Assembly: GCF_017051705.1 (NCBI RefSeq)
Contig: NZ_JAFIDJ010000002.1
Coordinates: 1,309,151-1,373,150, forward strand
Reading direction: 5' to 3'
From: Algoriphagus lutimaris
GTDB taxonomy: Bacteria; Bacteroidota; Bacteroidia; Cytophagales; Cyclobacteriaceae
Length of the DNA: 64,000 bases
The notes under the pieces are model-generated. The model did not search any database. It saw only the letters and a program-made list of their open reading frames with translations, and had not been told where the DNA came from. The number at the start of each line of letters is the position of its first letter. Position 1 is the stretch's first letter. Positions 45,286 through 53,887 of the stretch are shown one piece after another. The position numbers were made by a program, and so were the translations under genes.

Positions 45286-46851
45286 CTACTTTCTAATTAA
45301 ATACTTTTCTGCCACTTTATTGAAATCCTGAATTTCTTGAGAAATCCAGTCCTGGTCTTTATCAAGTTCAATAGCCATCAAGTGAGCTACTTTTTCTGCT
45401 GTATCGATGGCTGCTTGAGCATCAAGGATCAAAATACGAATTCTTCTTGATAGGATGTCCTCAACTTTGACAGCCATTTCATTTCTTACTGCCCAAATTA
45501 CTTCAGCGGCAATATTTGGAAAGTCAGGATGGAGTTTCTCGGCAAGTTTGGGTTCCTCTATTGCTAATGCTTGAATAGCGGTTGCATCTGATCCGTATAG
45601 TTGCCAGTGGCCTTCTTGTAGCTTTTCAGAGTATCCATGGATTTTCATATCCAGAGACGTGCTAGCTCCAGGCTTCGCTCCAGTCACTTCTTGGAAATGA
45701 TCCACCGTGTCTTCTCCCATTTTTCGAAAAGTAGTCCATTTACCTCCAGTCAAGGTTACCAGCCCACTTTCTGAAACAATCACTTTATGGGATCTGGAGA
45801 TTTCTTTGGTTTTGGTACTGCCCTCCTGGGGTCTGGCTAGAGGTCTCAATCCTGCAAAAACAGCTTTTATGTCTGCTCTGGTTGGTTTTCTTGTCAAATA
45901 ACCTCCGGCCGTTTCCAATACAAAGTCAATTTCTTTTTGTAAGGCTTCTGGCTCTAATTTTGGTTTTTCACGAAGTGTATCTGTGGTTCCTACAACGAGT
46001 TTTCCATGCCATGGAACCGCAAATAATACCCTTCCATCTCTGGTTTTAGGGATCATTAATGCGTCAGAACCTCCTAAAAAATCCAAGTCCATAACCAAGT
46101 GAATCCCTTGACTTGGTTGGATCATCTTTGGAGCTTTAGGATTATCCATTTGTAGGATTTTATCAGCGAAAACTCCTGTGGCATTCACCACCATTTTAGC
46201 TTGAAGGGTATACTTTTTCTTCGTTAGAAGATCTTGAATTTTCAACCCGGTAATTTTTCCAGATTGATCTTTTTCTAAGTTATTGACTTTGGTATAATTC
46301 AAAATGCAGGCTCCGGCCTCGTCTGCGGTTTGCGCAATATCCAGGGCCAGACGGGCATCGTCAAATTGACCATCGTGATAAACAACTCCCCCCATTAATC
46401 CTTTTTGAAGGACTGCAGGCAATCTTTTTATAGTTTCTTTTTTAGAGATGAAAGTGGATTTCCCAAGACTCAACCGGCCTGACATCCAATCATAAAGTTT
46501 TAAACCTACGCTGTATTGAATACGGTCAAACCAAGTGTAAATAGGGATAATAAAGGGCTGGTCATGCGCAAGGTGAGGGGCATTTTTAAGCAACTTTCCT
46601 CTTTCTTTCAATGCTTCCAATACCAGCATTACATCACCTTGCGCTAAATAGCGAACGCCGCCATGAACCAGTTTGGTGCTTCGGCTGGATGTGCCTTTGG
46701 CAAAATCAGCTTTCTCCAGTAATACGACAGACATCCCTCTGGATATGGCATCCAATGCAACTCCCAATCCTGAGGACCCTCCACCAATCACGGCAATATC
46801 CCAGACTTTTGAAGAGTCTTGGACTTGCTTTATGTTTTCTTCTCTATTCAT
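45286..46851 (-). CDS. glpD: Aerobic glycerol-3-phosphate dehydrogenase
   Basis: A 521-residue membrane-associated FAD enzyme oxidising sn-glycerol 3-phosphate to dihydroxyacetone phosphate and passing electrons to quinone. The FAD-binding start is IGGGSSGLGVALDAISRG, followed by the GlpD signature GTSSRSTKLVHGGVRYL. PWHGKLVVGTTDT and LTGGKWTTFRKMGED are further family motifs. First gene of the glp operon, transcribed away from the DeoR-type regulator; three 10-bp repeats lie 29 bases before its ATG. Confidence 0.96.
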   Translation of the reverse strand: MNREENIKQVQDSSKVWDIAVIGGGSSGLGVALDAISRGMSVVLLEKADFAKGTSSRSTKLVHGGVRYLAQGDVMLVLEALKERGKLLKNAPHLAHDQPFIIPIYTWFDRIQYSVGLKLYDWMSGRLSLGKSTFISKKETIKRLPAVLQKGLMGGVVYHDGQFDDARLALDIAQTADEAGACILNYTKVNNLEKDQSGKITGLKIQDLLTKKKYTLQAKMVVNATGVFADKILQMDNPKAPKMIQPSQGIHLVMDLDFLGGSDALMIPKTRDGRVLFAVPWHGKLVVGTTDTLREKPKLEPEALQKEIDFVLETAGGYLTRKPTRADIKAVFAGLRPLARPQEGSTKTKEISRSHKVIVSESGLVTLTGGKWTTFRKMGEDTVDHFQEVTGAKPGASTSLDMKIHGYSEKLQEGHWQLYGSDATAIQALAIEEPKLAEKLHPDFPNIAAEVIWAVRNEMAVKVEDILSRRIRILILDAQAAIDTAEKVAHLMAIELDKDQDWISQEIQDFNKVAEKYLIRK

Positions 46852-46880
46852 TTCTTACTAAATCGATTTAAAAGTAAGAA

Positions 46881-46910
46881 AAAAGAAACAAAAAGAAATA
46901 AAAAGAAAGT
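46881..46910. promoter_or_regulatory. Candidate operator: three 10-bp AAAAGAAA direct repeats between glpD and glpR
   Basis: AAAAGAAACA, AAAAGAAATA and AAAAGAAAGT follow each other at exact 10-base steps (46881, 46891, 46901). On the glpD strand this is TTTCTTTTT repeated once per helical turn. DeoR-family repressors commonly bind tandem repeats of this TTTC type. The site lies 29 bases from glpD and 66 from the regulator start, so it could control both. Confidence 0.55.
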
Positions 46911-46976
46911 AATAATTTAATGAAATGCTATTCTTTCCTATTGTTTTCATTAATTTTAAGTCATAAAAGAAAGTCA

Positions 46977-47738
46977 ATGACCATCGCAGAGCGACATAAG
47001 TACATTTTAGATGAATTGAACAGGGCAGGTTTTGTGTCTGTTTCGGAGTTATCCAAAAGCATGGAGGTAACCATGGTAACGATCCGGAAGGATCTCAAAG
47101 TCTTGGAAGATAAAGGCTTACTATACAGGTCCCACGGTAGTGCGACTCCTGTTTCCCCCTATGTTTCAGATCGATCTGTCAACGTGAAAAAGCTGGAACA
47201 AGTAGAGGAGAAGAATAGGATTGCTGAAAAAGCCTTAGATTATTTAGTGGAGAATGAAGCGATTTTGATTGGGTCTGGAACTACGGTGGTTGCATTTGCT
47301 CAAGCAATTCCCAAAAATCTTCCTTTAACCGTCCTTACTGCGGCGATGAATGTCACCTTGGCATTGATAGATTCTCCGGAAGTGGAGTTGGTGCAATTGG
47401 GAGGGGTGGTAAGAAAAAGTAGTAGTTCTGCGGTGGGGCACTATGCAGAAGAAATGCTTCAGAATTTTGCCTGCAGTAAATTATTTCTCAGTGTGGATGG
47501 AGTGAGTTTGGAGCATGGGTTGACGACCTCCAATATGATGGAAGCGCACTTAAATGCTCAAATGATCAGGAATGTGCAAAAAACCATCGTTTTGGCAGAC
47601 TCCAAGAAGTTTGGGAAAAAGGGATTTGGGAAGATTTGCGAACTAGAAGACGTGGATGTAATTATCACCGATGCGGGAATTCCTGATTTATTCCAAAAGA
47701 AGTTGGAGGAAAAAGGAATAGAAGTCGTGATTGTTTAA
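46977..47738 (+). CDS. glpR: DeoR/GlpR family transcriptional regulator
   Basis: A 253-residue repressor. The N-terminal winged helix starts MTIAERHKYILDELNRAGFVSVSELSKSM, with the DeoR recognition pattern VTMVTIRKDLKVLEDKGLLYRSHG. The C-terminal sugar-phosphate sensor has IGSGTTVVAFAQ and VLADSKKFGKKGF. Divergent placement to glpD-glpK-glpF strongly suggests control of glycerol use with glycerol 3-phosphate as inducer. The frame is open from 46920; the ATG at 46977 matches the family start. Its stop overlaps the convergent phosphatase gene. Confidence 0.9.
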   Translation: MTIAERHKYILDELNRAGFVSVSELSKSMEVTMVTIRKDLKVLEDKGLLYRSHGSATPVSPYVSDRSVNVKKLEQVEEKNRIAEKALDYLVENEAILIGSGTTVVAFAQAIPKNLPLTVLTAAMNVTLALIDSPEVELVQLGGVVRKSSSSAVGHYAEEMLQNFACSKLFLSVDGVSLEHGLTTSNMMEAHLNAQMIRNVQKTIVLADSKKFGKKGFGKICELEDVDVIITDAGIPDLFQKKLEEKGIEVVIV

Positions 47739-48232
47739 TAGTCTTTATAGGTTTTTCTTTCCACGGAAGAGCCATTAGCATTCAAAGTAACTACATAGAT
47801 AAAATCATACTCTATGTCCTCTAAATCCTTATATTTTTCAGCGTCTCCTACAAAGTAATTAGCGATCTGTCCTACCGTGTTGCTATGTCCTACCACTAAG
47901 ATATTCCCTTCGTCCGCCTTCAACTTTTCTACTAACTCATCATGGTTTCTAGGATCATATACCTGTATTTCTAATTCTTGTTGATCTGCTGTAGGTTTTG
48001 CCGTGCTTTTAGTTCGGATGTAATTGGTGCTATAGATATGTTCTATATTCTTGTCGGAAAGAATTTGGGCGAGTTTTTGTGCTCTGATTTGTCCTACCTG
48101 TGCCAATTCAGGATCATCTCCTTCTAATTGCTTTTCAGCATGTCGGACGATATAAATTGTTTTTGGCTTTGGAGAAGGGGAGCAAGAAGCCAAAAATAGA
48201 AGCACTAAGGATAGTAGGACTAGATTTTTCAT
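47735..48232 (-). CDS. Histidine phosphatase (phosphoglycerate mutase-like) lipoprotein
   Basis: A 165-residue lipoprotein (MKNLVLLSLVLLFLASCSPSP, lipobox Cys near 17). The catalytic phosphohistidine motif is IYIVRHAEKQ, with the second Arg in STNYIRTKSTAKPTA and the second His in VVGHSNTVGQI. This is the SixA-like small histidine-phosphatase branch, but the lipid anchor puts it in the periplasm or outer membrane. The chosen ATG at 48232 gives the clean lipoprotein signal; the frame is open further upstream. It converges with glpR with overlapping stops. Confidence 0.87.
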   Translation of the reverse strand: MKNLVLLSLVLLFLASCSPSPKPKTIYIVRHAEKQLEGDDPELAQVGQIRAQKLAQILSDKNIEHIYSTNYIRTKSTAKPTADQQELEIQVYDPRNHDELVEKLKADEGNILVVGHSNTVGQIANYFVGDAEKYKDLEDIEYDFIYVVTLNANGSSVERKTYKDY

Positions 48233-48276
48233 GAAATAAAGATAGTTTCGACGGAACAAAAAAAATGGAAATCCTT

Positions 48277-48323
48277 AAAAAAAGATAACCTTAAACGAGC
48301 AGATTCTGAAGTTTAAGGTTATC
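48277..48323 (-). terminator. Rho-independent terminator of the pseudouridine synthase gene
   Basis: A perfect 13-bp stem, GATAACCTTAAAC (48284-48296) with GTTTAAGGTTATC (48311-48323) and a 14-base loop, is followed on the minus strand by seven Ts (48277-48283). Confidence 0.85.
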
Positions 48324-48347
48324 AATAAAAGGTTGAGCTGTGGGAGT

Positions 48348-49082
48348 TTAACCCGAAAACGTATTGTCCAGGTGTTGGTCCTTCGTCTTTACCGTTTCAA
48401 ATTCCAGGAATTGCTCCCAGAATTCTTCCTCAGGTACAGCTGCTCTCAGATAAAGCTTCTCCTTTTTGACTGGATGGACAAATACCAGATTGAATGCATG
48501 TAGGTTGATACTGGCATCCGGATTAGGTTTTGCAAAACCATATTTAACATCTCCTCTGATAGGACATCCCATGGAAGCTAGCTGAACCCTGATTTGATGT
48601 GGTCTTCCTGAAACCGGACGAACTTCCAAGAGCCAATGGTCATTCATAAAGCCCAAAGTTTTGTAGTTGAGCTCTGCTTTTTGTGATCCGGGAACTTCCC
48701 GGTCATGGGCAGTTACGAAATTTTTCTGTTCGTCTTTTACTAACCAGTGGGTCAGTTTTCCTTGTTCTTCACGAGGCTTTCTTTTGACTATTGCCCAATA
48801 GACTTTGTGGATATCACGCTTTCGGAACAACTCCATCATTCGTTCCAATCCTTTGGATGTTCTGGCAAATGCTACCAAGCCACTGACAGGGCGGTCCAAT
48901 CTATGGATCGGGTGAAGAAAGACAGCTCCCGGTTTATTATATTTTTTGGCAATGTAATCTTTGAGGTAGTCCGTCAACGTCTTATCGCCCGTCTTATCTC
49001 CTTGCACCAAAATGCCTGCAGCTTTATTGACGATCAATAGGTGGTTGTCTTCATAGACAACTGTAAATGGTTTCTTTTTCAT
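48348..49082 (-). CDS. RluA family pseudouridine synthase
   Basis: A 244-residue enzyme isomerising uridine to pseudouridine in rRNA or tRNA. The catalytic motif is HRLDRPVSGLVAFARTSK (Asp about 63), and the C-terminal substrate region is VRPVSGRPHQIRVQLASMGCPIRGDVKYG. No S4 RNA-binding domain precedes the catalytic domain, so it belongs to the short RluA/TruC-like subgroup. The target position is not predictable. A strong terminator follows. Confidence 0.9.
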   Translation of the reverse strand: MKKKPFTVVYEDNHLLIVNKAAGILVQGDKTGDKTLTDYLKDYIAKKYNKPGAVFLHPIHRLDRPVSGLVAFARTSKGLERMMELFRKRDIHKVYWAIVKRKPREEQGKLTHWLVKDEQKNFVTAHDREVPGSQKAELNYKTLGFMNDHWLLEVRPVSGRPHQIRVQLASMGCPIRGDVKYGFAKPNPDASINLHAFNLVFVHPVKKEKLYLRAAVPEEEFWEQFLEFETVKTKDQHLDNTFSG

Positions 49083-49131
49083 AGAAATGCAAAGTTAGCC
49101 ATTTTCTGTTGAGAGATAGAAATTTATATTC

Positions 49132-49161
49132 TTTGAGGCGTTGCAGAAGTTCTTAGTTTTG
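49132..49161 (+). promoter_or_regulatory. Bacteroidota-type promoter
   Basis: TTTG (49132-49135), an 18-base spacer and TAGTTTTG (49154-49161), matching TTTG/TAnnTTTG, lie 32 bases before the ATG of the propeller lipoprotein gene. Confidence 0.6.
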
Positions 49162-49193
49162 ATAATCTTGTTAAGGAAACACCAATTTTATAA

Positions 49194-50378
49194 ATGATGA
49201 AAAAGTATTTCCTCTACTTTTTATTAATCATAGCTTATTCTTGCCAAACTCCCAGTAACGAAAAATCAGATCCTGACCAACCAAAAGAAATCTCTATCGA
49301 GGTTGAAGATTCAGTAACTGTCAATGGTGTTTTGGCCCAACTTTTTTTATTTCAAACAGCAGATCAATACCATGTGATTTTTAAGGACTTTTTAAATTCC
49401 AAGGTTTATGTGGTGAACAAGGATAATGGAAAAATAGACTACGAATGGAGTAAATCCGGAGATGTGCCAGGTGCTTTTGGTTCTATGACCAAGCCATTGA
49501 GTATTTCTAAAGAAGGAAATATTGTGGTAGTAGATTATATGGCTGGCCAACGTGTATTCCAAAAAAATGGAGATGTGACCATGGTTGGAAAACCAGTAAA
49601 GAACCAGGTAAGTTTTGGAGGTCCTGTAAGCCTTCTTTCCGATAGCGAGGTAGTGTCAATTGATGGAGAAGAATATGTGTTGTATTCTCTTGATTTACTA
49701 GAGCAAGCGGAGGACTACAATTCTGAATTTCTTCAAAAGAGAAGAAATCTGATTTTGTCCAACTTAAAAACAGATGAGACTCGTTTAATTGTTCCTTTCC
49801 CAGAAGGGTCCAAGTTTTTGTCAGGAAAGGTTTTTCCTTTCGAAGATTTTCGCCCTCGATTTGTAGTCAATGAAGAGGAAGATCGATTGTATTTAATATT
49901 TCAAAACGAACCTGTTTTGTATACTTACCAATGGAATGATGGAAATCCTGTTTTTAGTTCAAGCCTTGCTATTTCATTGCCGGGATTTGAGGAAAATGAA
50001 GGAGTTGAAATCGGAGCAATTGGATTAGGTCAAGTAAGCGATCCAGAAAATGAACCTTTCCCTGCTCGAATTCAAGGGATAGCTCAAGCCGGAAATGGTT
50101 TTTTAATCACCTATAGCACTAAACCCAGCGAAAGATTATATAGTCTTTATAAGACTAAAGAAATATCAAAGGAACAACGAGATCAATTATTCAAAGAGAT
50201 ATCCAGGAAAACAGTATTTATGGATGATTCAGGAAACGTTTTTCCAGTGAATTTTCCAGAGATGTATTATGAATCCTTTGTCATGGTCGATGGCAAGATC
50301 CATTGGATGAAAAAAACAGATCCCAATACAGAAGCAGAAGATTTTACGGTGTATTGGGGGAAATTAAAGATTGAGTAG
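49194..50378 (+). CDS. 6-bladed beta-propeller lipoprotein (BF3164/TolB-like)
   Basis: A 394-residue lipoprotein (signal to AYSCQ). The mature protein has repeating strand motifs with aromatic residues and polar turns (YHVIFKDFLNSKVYVVNKDNGKI, GNIVVVDYMAGQRVFQKNG, RLYLIFQNEPVLYTYQWN, FPARIQGIAQAGNGFLITY), the pattern of the TolB-like 6-bladed propellers abundant in Bacteroidota. Function unknown. It has its own promoter and stands apart from its convergent neighbour ypdA. Confidence 0.65.
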   Translation: MMKKYFLYFLLIIAYSCQTPSNEKSDPDQPKEISIEVEDSVTVNGVLAQLFLFQTADQYHVIFKDFLNSKVYVVNKDNGKIDYEWSKSGDVPGAFGSMTKPLSISKEGNIVVVDYMAGQRVFQKNGDVTMVGKPVKNQVSFGGPVSLLSDSEVVSIDGEEYVLYSLDLLEQAEDYNSEFLQKRRNLILSNLKTDETRLIVPFPEGSKFLSGKVFPFEDFRPRFVVNEEEDRLYLIFQNEPVLYTYQWNDGNPVFSSSLAISLPGFEENEGVEIGAIGLGQVSDPENEPFPARIQGIAQAGNGFLITYSTKPSERLYSLYKTKEISKEQRDQLFKEISRKTVFMDDSGNVFPVNFPEMYYESFVMVDGKIHWMKKTDPNTEAEDFTVYWGKLKIE

Positions 50379-50386
50379 CTTTCAAA

Positions 50387-51361
50387 TCACTCCAATTTCT
50401 CCTTGATATCCTTCATGATAGTCTCTGCATGGACCACACTGTTTTCTATAAAGAATTCCCGGGTGTTTAAGCCACCACATACCACTCCAGCTAAGTAAAC
50501 TCCTGGTACGTTGGATTCCTGATTGGCTTGATCATAGCATGGTTGACGTTTTTCGTCCAAGCTTAATTCCACTCCTAATTGATCCAATAAAGCGAAATTG
50601 GGCTTGTACCCCGTCATTGCCAGTACAAAGTCATTTTCAATGGTAACCTCTCCTTCTGGTGTCGTGATGATTACTTCATGTTCTGTAATTTCTTTGACCC
50701 TTGATTTGGTGAAAGCTCGAATGGAGCCTTCTTTGATTCGGTTCATGATATCCGGACGAACCCAGTATTTCACATTTTGATCCACTTCATCTTCCAATAG
50801 TACCATACTCACTTCCGCTCCTTTTCTCCAGGTTTCCAAAGCTGCATCGACAGCGGAATTGGCTCCACCAACGACGAGGACTTTTCTTCCGATATAGGGC
50901 CAGGGCTCTTTATAATAGTGTTGAACTTTTGGGAGATCTTCTCCTGGCACATTCATCAAATTAGGAAGATCATAAAATCCGGTTGCCAGTACTATCTTTT
51001 TGGTGTAGTAAGTAGTTTTTGAGCTCGTAACTTCAAAAATATCTCCTTTCTTCGCTAGGGTTTGAACACCTTCGTACAAATTAACATTCAGTTTGAAATG
51101 AAAGAAGATCCTTCGGTAATACTCTAATGCTTCGGTTCTGGTAGGCTTATTTCCTACCGACATAAAAGGTACTCCTGCCATTTCCAATCGGTCAGAAGTA
51201 GAGAAAAAAGTCATATTGATTGGATAATTAAAAATGGAGTTGGTTAATGCACCTTTTTCAAGTATCACATAGTCCAAATTGGCTTTTTGGGCTTCCACTC
51301 CACAGGCAAGACCAATCGGACCCCCTCCCACAATCAATACATCATGAATTTTTGTTGTCAT
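50387..51361 (-). CDS. ypdA: YpdA family putative bacillithiol disulfide reductase
   Basis: A 324-residue FAD/NADPH flavoenzyme that reduces oxidised bacillithiol. The FAD motif is VGGGPIGLACGVEAQ (about 11-25), YPINMTFFSTSDRLEMAGVPF is characteristic of YpdA, and the NADPH motif is VVGGANSAVDAALETWRKGAE. There is no CxxC redox pair, as expected for YpdA and unlike thioredoxin reductase. The frame opens at a TTG (51364); the ATG at 51361 is chosen. The presence of bshA in the same window supports a working bacillithiol pathway. Confidence 0.92.
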   Translation of the reverse strand: MTTKIHDVLIVGGGPIGLACGVEAQKANLDYVILEKGALTNSIFNYPINMTFFSTSDRLEMAGVPFMSVGNKPTRTEALEYYRRIFFHFKLNVNLYEGVQTLAKKGDIFEVTSSKTTYYTKKIVLATGFYDLPNLMNVPGEDLPKVQHYYKEPWPYIGRKVLVVGGANSAVDAALETWRKGAEVSMVLLEDEVDQNVKYWVRPDIMNRIKEGSIRAFTKSRVKEITEHEVIITTPEGEVTIENDFVLAMTGYKPNFALLDQLGVELSLDEKRQPCYDQANQESNVPGVYLAGVVCGGLNTREFFIENSVVHAETIMKDIKEKLE

Positions 51362-51367
51362 CAATTT

Positions 51368-52129
51368 TTAGGTTTGAGCTTTGAAACGATAGGTTTCATC
51401 GGTGAATTTACGGTAATCCCATTCAAAACTTCTCTCTTTGAAGGTTACATTTCCTGTTTTTTCTAAAACCAATGCAGAGCAGGAAACAGTTCCATAGTTA
51501 TCATTTAATCGGATGAATTGGGCAGAAAGTCCTTCCTCCATTTTAGGAGGTACTCCAGTATCCGGTAACTTTTCCAGAGGAAAGGTCTCTTTTGAGTTCA
51601 GGATATTTAATAAGGCATTTGCACTGATAGTGGATTCAAACTGCTCTATGAGCTGACTTTTTGCCAATTGCACTTTAGGCCAGGGATCATTCAATAAACC
51701 ATTGCTTAATCCATGAATTCCAGGTTCCACCTCCACAATATCTTCTCCATAATTGCTGTAGTAAAGCAAGTGGTTTCCATCCGATACGAGTAAGTTGAAT
51801 CCGTCGTATTTTTCTTGATTGGTTTGGACTTCTTTTAAATAATCTAGGGGTGAGGAACTACTTTCTAGAAAATTTTGAACCAGCTTTCCTCTACTGATGA
51901 GCGCTTTTTTTGGGTGATGAAAATCCCGATAATTAGTCAATAGGGACCATCTTCCATTAGGGTGAAATCCCATCCAGGTGCCTTCACTTTTCAAATCTTT
52001 CCCTGCATAAAATCCAGATTCCCAAAGATGGGTCTTTTTGCTTGGTCTAATGAAAAATTCATCTCGATTGGCTCGGATAACTAAGGGGTAATCGGGATGA
52101 TTTTTCCAGGAAAATACAACTAAGCACAT
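51368..52129 (-). CDS. NRDE/TANGO2 family protein
   Basis: A 253-residue cytoplasmic protein whose start MCLVVFSWKNHPDYPLVIRANRDEFF carries the NRDE signature after an N-terminal Cys, as in the TANGO2 (transport and Golgi organisation 2) family. GTWMGFHPNGRWSLLTNYR and HGLSNGLLNDPWPKV are further conserved blocks. A role in haem handling has been proposed for the eukaryotic relatives; the bacterial role is unknown. It lies 6 bases upstream of ypdA, so the two are probably cotranscribed. Confidence 0.88.
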   Translation of the reverse strand: MCLVVFSWKNHPDYPLVIRANRDEFFIRPSKKTHLWESGFYAGKDLKSEGTWMGFHPNGRWSLLTNYRDFHHPKKALISRGKLVQNFLESSSSPLDYLKEVQTNQEKYDGFNLLVSDGNHLLYYSNYGEDIVEVEPGIHGLSNGLLNDPWPKVQLAKSQLIEQFESTISANALLNILNSKETFPLEKLPDTGVPPKMEEGLSAQFIRLNDNYGTVSCSALVLEKTGNVTFKERSFEWDYRKFTDETYRFKAQT

Positions 52130-52140
52130 ATTTAAATGTA

Positions 52141-52166
52141 AAAAAAAGGCCGGAAATTCCGGCCTC
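52141..52166 (-). terminator. Rho-independent terminator after the Old Yellow Enzyme gene
   Basis: GGCCGGAAATTCCGGCC (52148-52164) is a perfect GC-rich inverted repeat, followed on the minus strand by seven Ts (52141-52147). It separates the flavoenzyme from the NRDE-ypdA pair. Confidence 0.9.
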
Positions 52167-52174
52167 GGTGGTGA

Positions 52175-53284
52175 TTATCCAACATTCGATTCTTCTAGCA
52201 AAGGATAGTCTGTATATCCTTTTTCCCCTGGAGTATAGAAGGTGTCATGATCCCAATCTTCCAATGGGGCATTGGTTTCAAAACGTACTGGGAGATCTGG
52301 GTTTGAGATGAATAGTTTTCCAAATGCAACGGCATCAGCCAATCCTTCTTCTATGATTTTATTGCCTTTTTCCTGATCAAAAGAATTGTTGATCACCAAA
52401 GTACCCTTGTACAATGGTCGATATCTTTTTGCAATGTTTGGTTCCAAATAAGGAATCCCTGAAACATCTGTAAATGGTTCCGATAGGTGTAAATAAGCCA
52501 GATCGTAGTCGTTTAATTTTTTGATGATATAATCAAAAGTAGGAATGGTTTTTTCGTCAGCTTTCATTCCGAAAACGCCATTTAAAGAAGGGTTTAAACG
52601 AACTCCAATCTTATTTTCCGGCATTACTTCTTTAATCGCTTCAATGATTTCAAAAAGGATTTTTGCTCGGTTTTCAATACTTCCTCCATATTCATCCGTT
52701 CTTTCATTGCTGGTAGCATTGAAGAATTGATGCAATAAATATCCATTGGAAGAGTGAATTTCAACTCCGTCAAATCCTGCTTCTATGGCATTTTTGGCCC
52801 CGTTTTTAAAGTCCTCAATTGTCTGTTTGATTTCCTCCAAGCTCATTGCTTTAGGAGTTACTGTTTCCTTAAAGCCTTCTGGGGTATAAGATTTTTCATT
52901 GGGATTAATAGCAGAGGGGGCAAGAGGTAACTCACCGCCATGGAAATCAGGATGTGATATTCTCCCCACATGCCATAATTGGATGAAGATGTGTCCATTT
53001 TCTTCATGAACAGCTTTGGTAACTTCTTTCCAGCCTTCTATTTGCTCCTGAGAATAAATTCCTGGAGTATTGATGTAACCGACTGCCCTTTTAGAAATCT
53101 GGGATCCTTCAGTAATAATCAATCCAGCGGAAGCCCTTTGCCTATAGTATTTTGCGTGAATTTCGAAAGGTTTGTTTTCGGGATTAGCTGCTCTGGAACG
53201 CGTCATGGGTGCCATCCATACCCGATTGGACAAATTTAAATCGCCCACTTGTATAGGTTGTAATAATGCTTGGCTCTTACTCAT
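52175..53284 (-). CDS. Old Yellow Enzyme family alkene reductase
   Basis: A 369-residue FMN-dependent NAD(P)H oxidoreductase that reduces activated C=C bonds (enones, nitro compounds, maleimides). Landmarks: VWMAPMTRSRA (about 22-32), GLIITEGSQIS, QLWHVGRISHPDFH with the substrate-binding His pair region, GFDGVEIHSSNGYLLHQFFNATSNERTD (given as landmarks GVEIHSSNGYLLHQF and NERTDEYGG) and LADAVAFGKLFISNPDLP. Length and motif order are standard for the NemA-like branch. A terminator follows. Confidence 0.94.
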   Translation of the reverse strand: MSKSQALLQPIQVGDLNLSNRVWMAPMTRSRAANPENKPFEIHAKYYRQRASAGLIITEGSQISKRAVGYINTPGIYSQEQIEGWKEVTKAVHEENGHIFIQLWHVGRISHPDFHGGELPLAPSAINPNEKSYTPEGFKETVTPKAMSLEEIKQTIEDFKNGAKNAIEAGFDGVEIHSSNGYLLHQFFNATSNERTDEYGGSIENRAKILFEIIEAIKEVMPENKIGVRLNPSLNGVFGMKADEKTIPTFDYIIKKLNDYDLAYLHLSEPFTDVSGIPYLEPNIAKRYRPLYKGTLVINNSFDQEKGNKIIEEGLADAVAFGKLFISNPDLPVRFETNAPLEDWDHDTFYTPGEKGYTDYPLLEESNVG

Positions 53285-53435
53285 GATAATAGTTGGTTTT
53301 TAGTTAAAAATTCAATGTCTATACAACTAATGTTTGGGCAAGAAAGTTCCTTCCTATGGGAAGTAAAAATTTTCCATATTAAATCGGAGATGTAAGTTGG
53401 AAATCAGTTCTTTAACACATTTTAATACTTTTTAA

Positions 53436-53505
53436 TACGATTATTTTCGTAGAATTTTTGAAATTACGATTCTCTTCGTATAACTTTGGTACGAAAGATA
53501 TCGTA
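53436..53505 (+). promoter_or_regulatory. Promoter with three TACGA-N6-TCGTA operators (BlaI-type repressor target)
   Basis: Promoter: TTTG (53457-53460), 20 bases, TAACTTTG (53481-53488), an exact Bacteroidota consensus. Three copies of the 16-bp dyad TACGA-N6-TCGTA lie at 53436-53451 (just upstream of -33), 53465-53480 (spacer, touching -7) and 53490-53505 (over the expected transcription start). The repressor gene starts at 53516. Dimeric binding by the BlaI-like protein would block polymerase, so autorepression is very likely. Confidence 0.8.
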
Positions 53506-53515
53506 TAAGATAACC

Positions 53516-53887
53516 ATGAGTAAACCTACAGAAGCCGAATTAGAGATTTTATCCCTGCTTTGGGAAAAGAAAGAAGCCAGTGTGAGACAGATTCACGAGG
53601 AGATTTCTAAGACCAAGGAGACGGGATATACTACTACTTTGAAAATCATGCAGATCATGCATGCCAAAGGGATGCTGACCAGAAATGAGCAAAGCAGAAC
53701 GCATATTTATAAACCTGCTACCAATCAAGGGGAAACCCAAAAATCCCTCTTGAAAAACCTAATGACAACTGCCTTTGGTGGTTCCGCGAAAAAACTGGTC
53801 ATGCAGGCACTTGGGCAAGAAAACCCTTCCAAGGAGGAGTTGAATGAAATAAGAGAATTTTTAGACCAACTAGAACAAAAATCCTGA
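53516..53887 (+). CDS. BlaI/MecI/CopY family transcriptional repressor
   Basis: A 123-residue winged-helix repressor. MSKPTEAELEILSLLWEKKEASVRQIHEEI and GYTTTLKIMQIMHAKGMLTRNE are the family helices and wing; the C-terminal part (LKNLMTTAFGGSAKKLVMQAL) dimerises and in BlaI holds the cleavage site. It is expected to bind the three dyads upstream and to be inactivated by the M56 peptidase encoded next. The ATG at 53516 matches the family start; the frame is open from 53486. The stop overlaps the next ATG (TGATG). Confidence 0.93.
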   Translation: MSKPTEAELEILSLLWEKKEASVRQIHEEISKTKETGYTTTLKIMQIMHAKGMLTRNEQSRTHIYKPATNQGETQKSLLKNLMTTAFGGSAKKLVMQALGQENPSKEELNEIREFLDQLEQKS

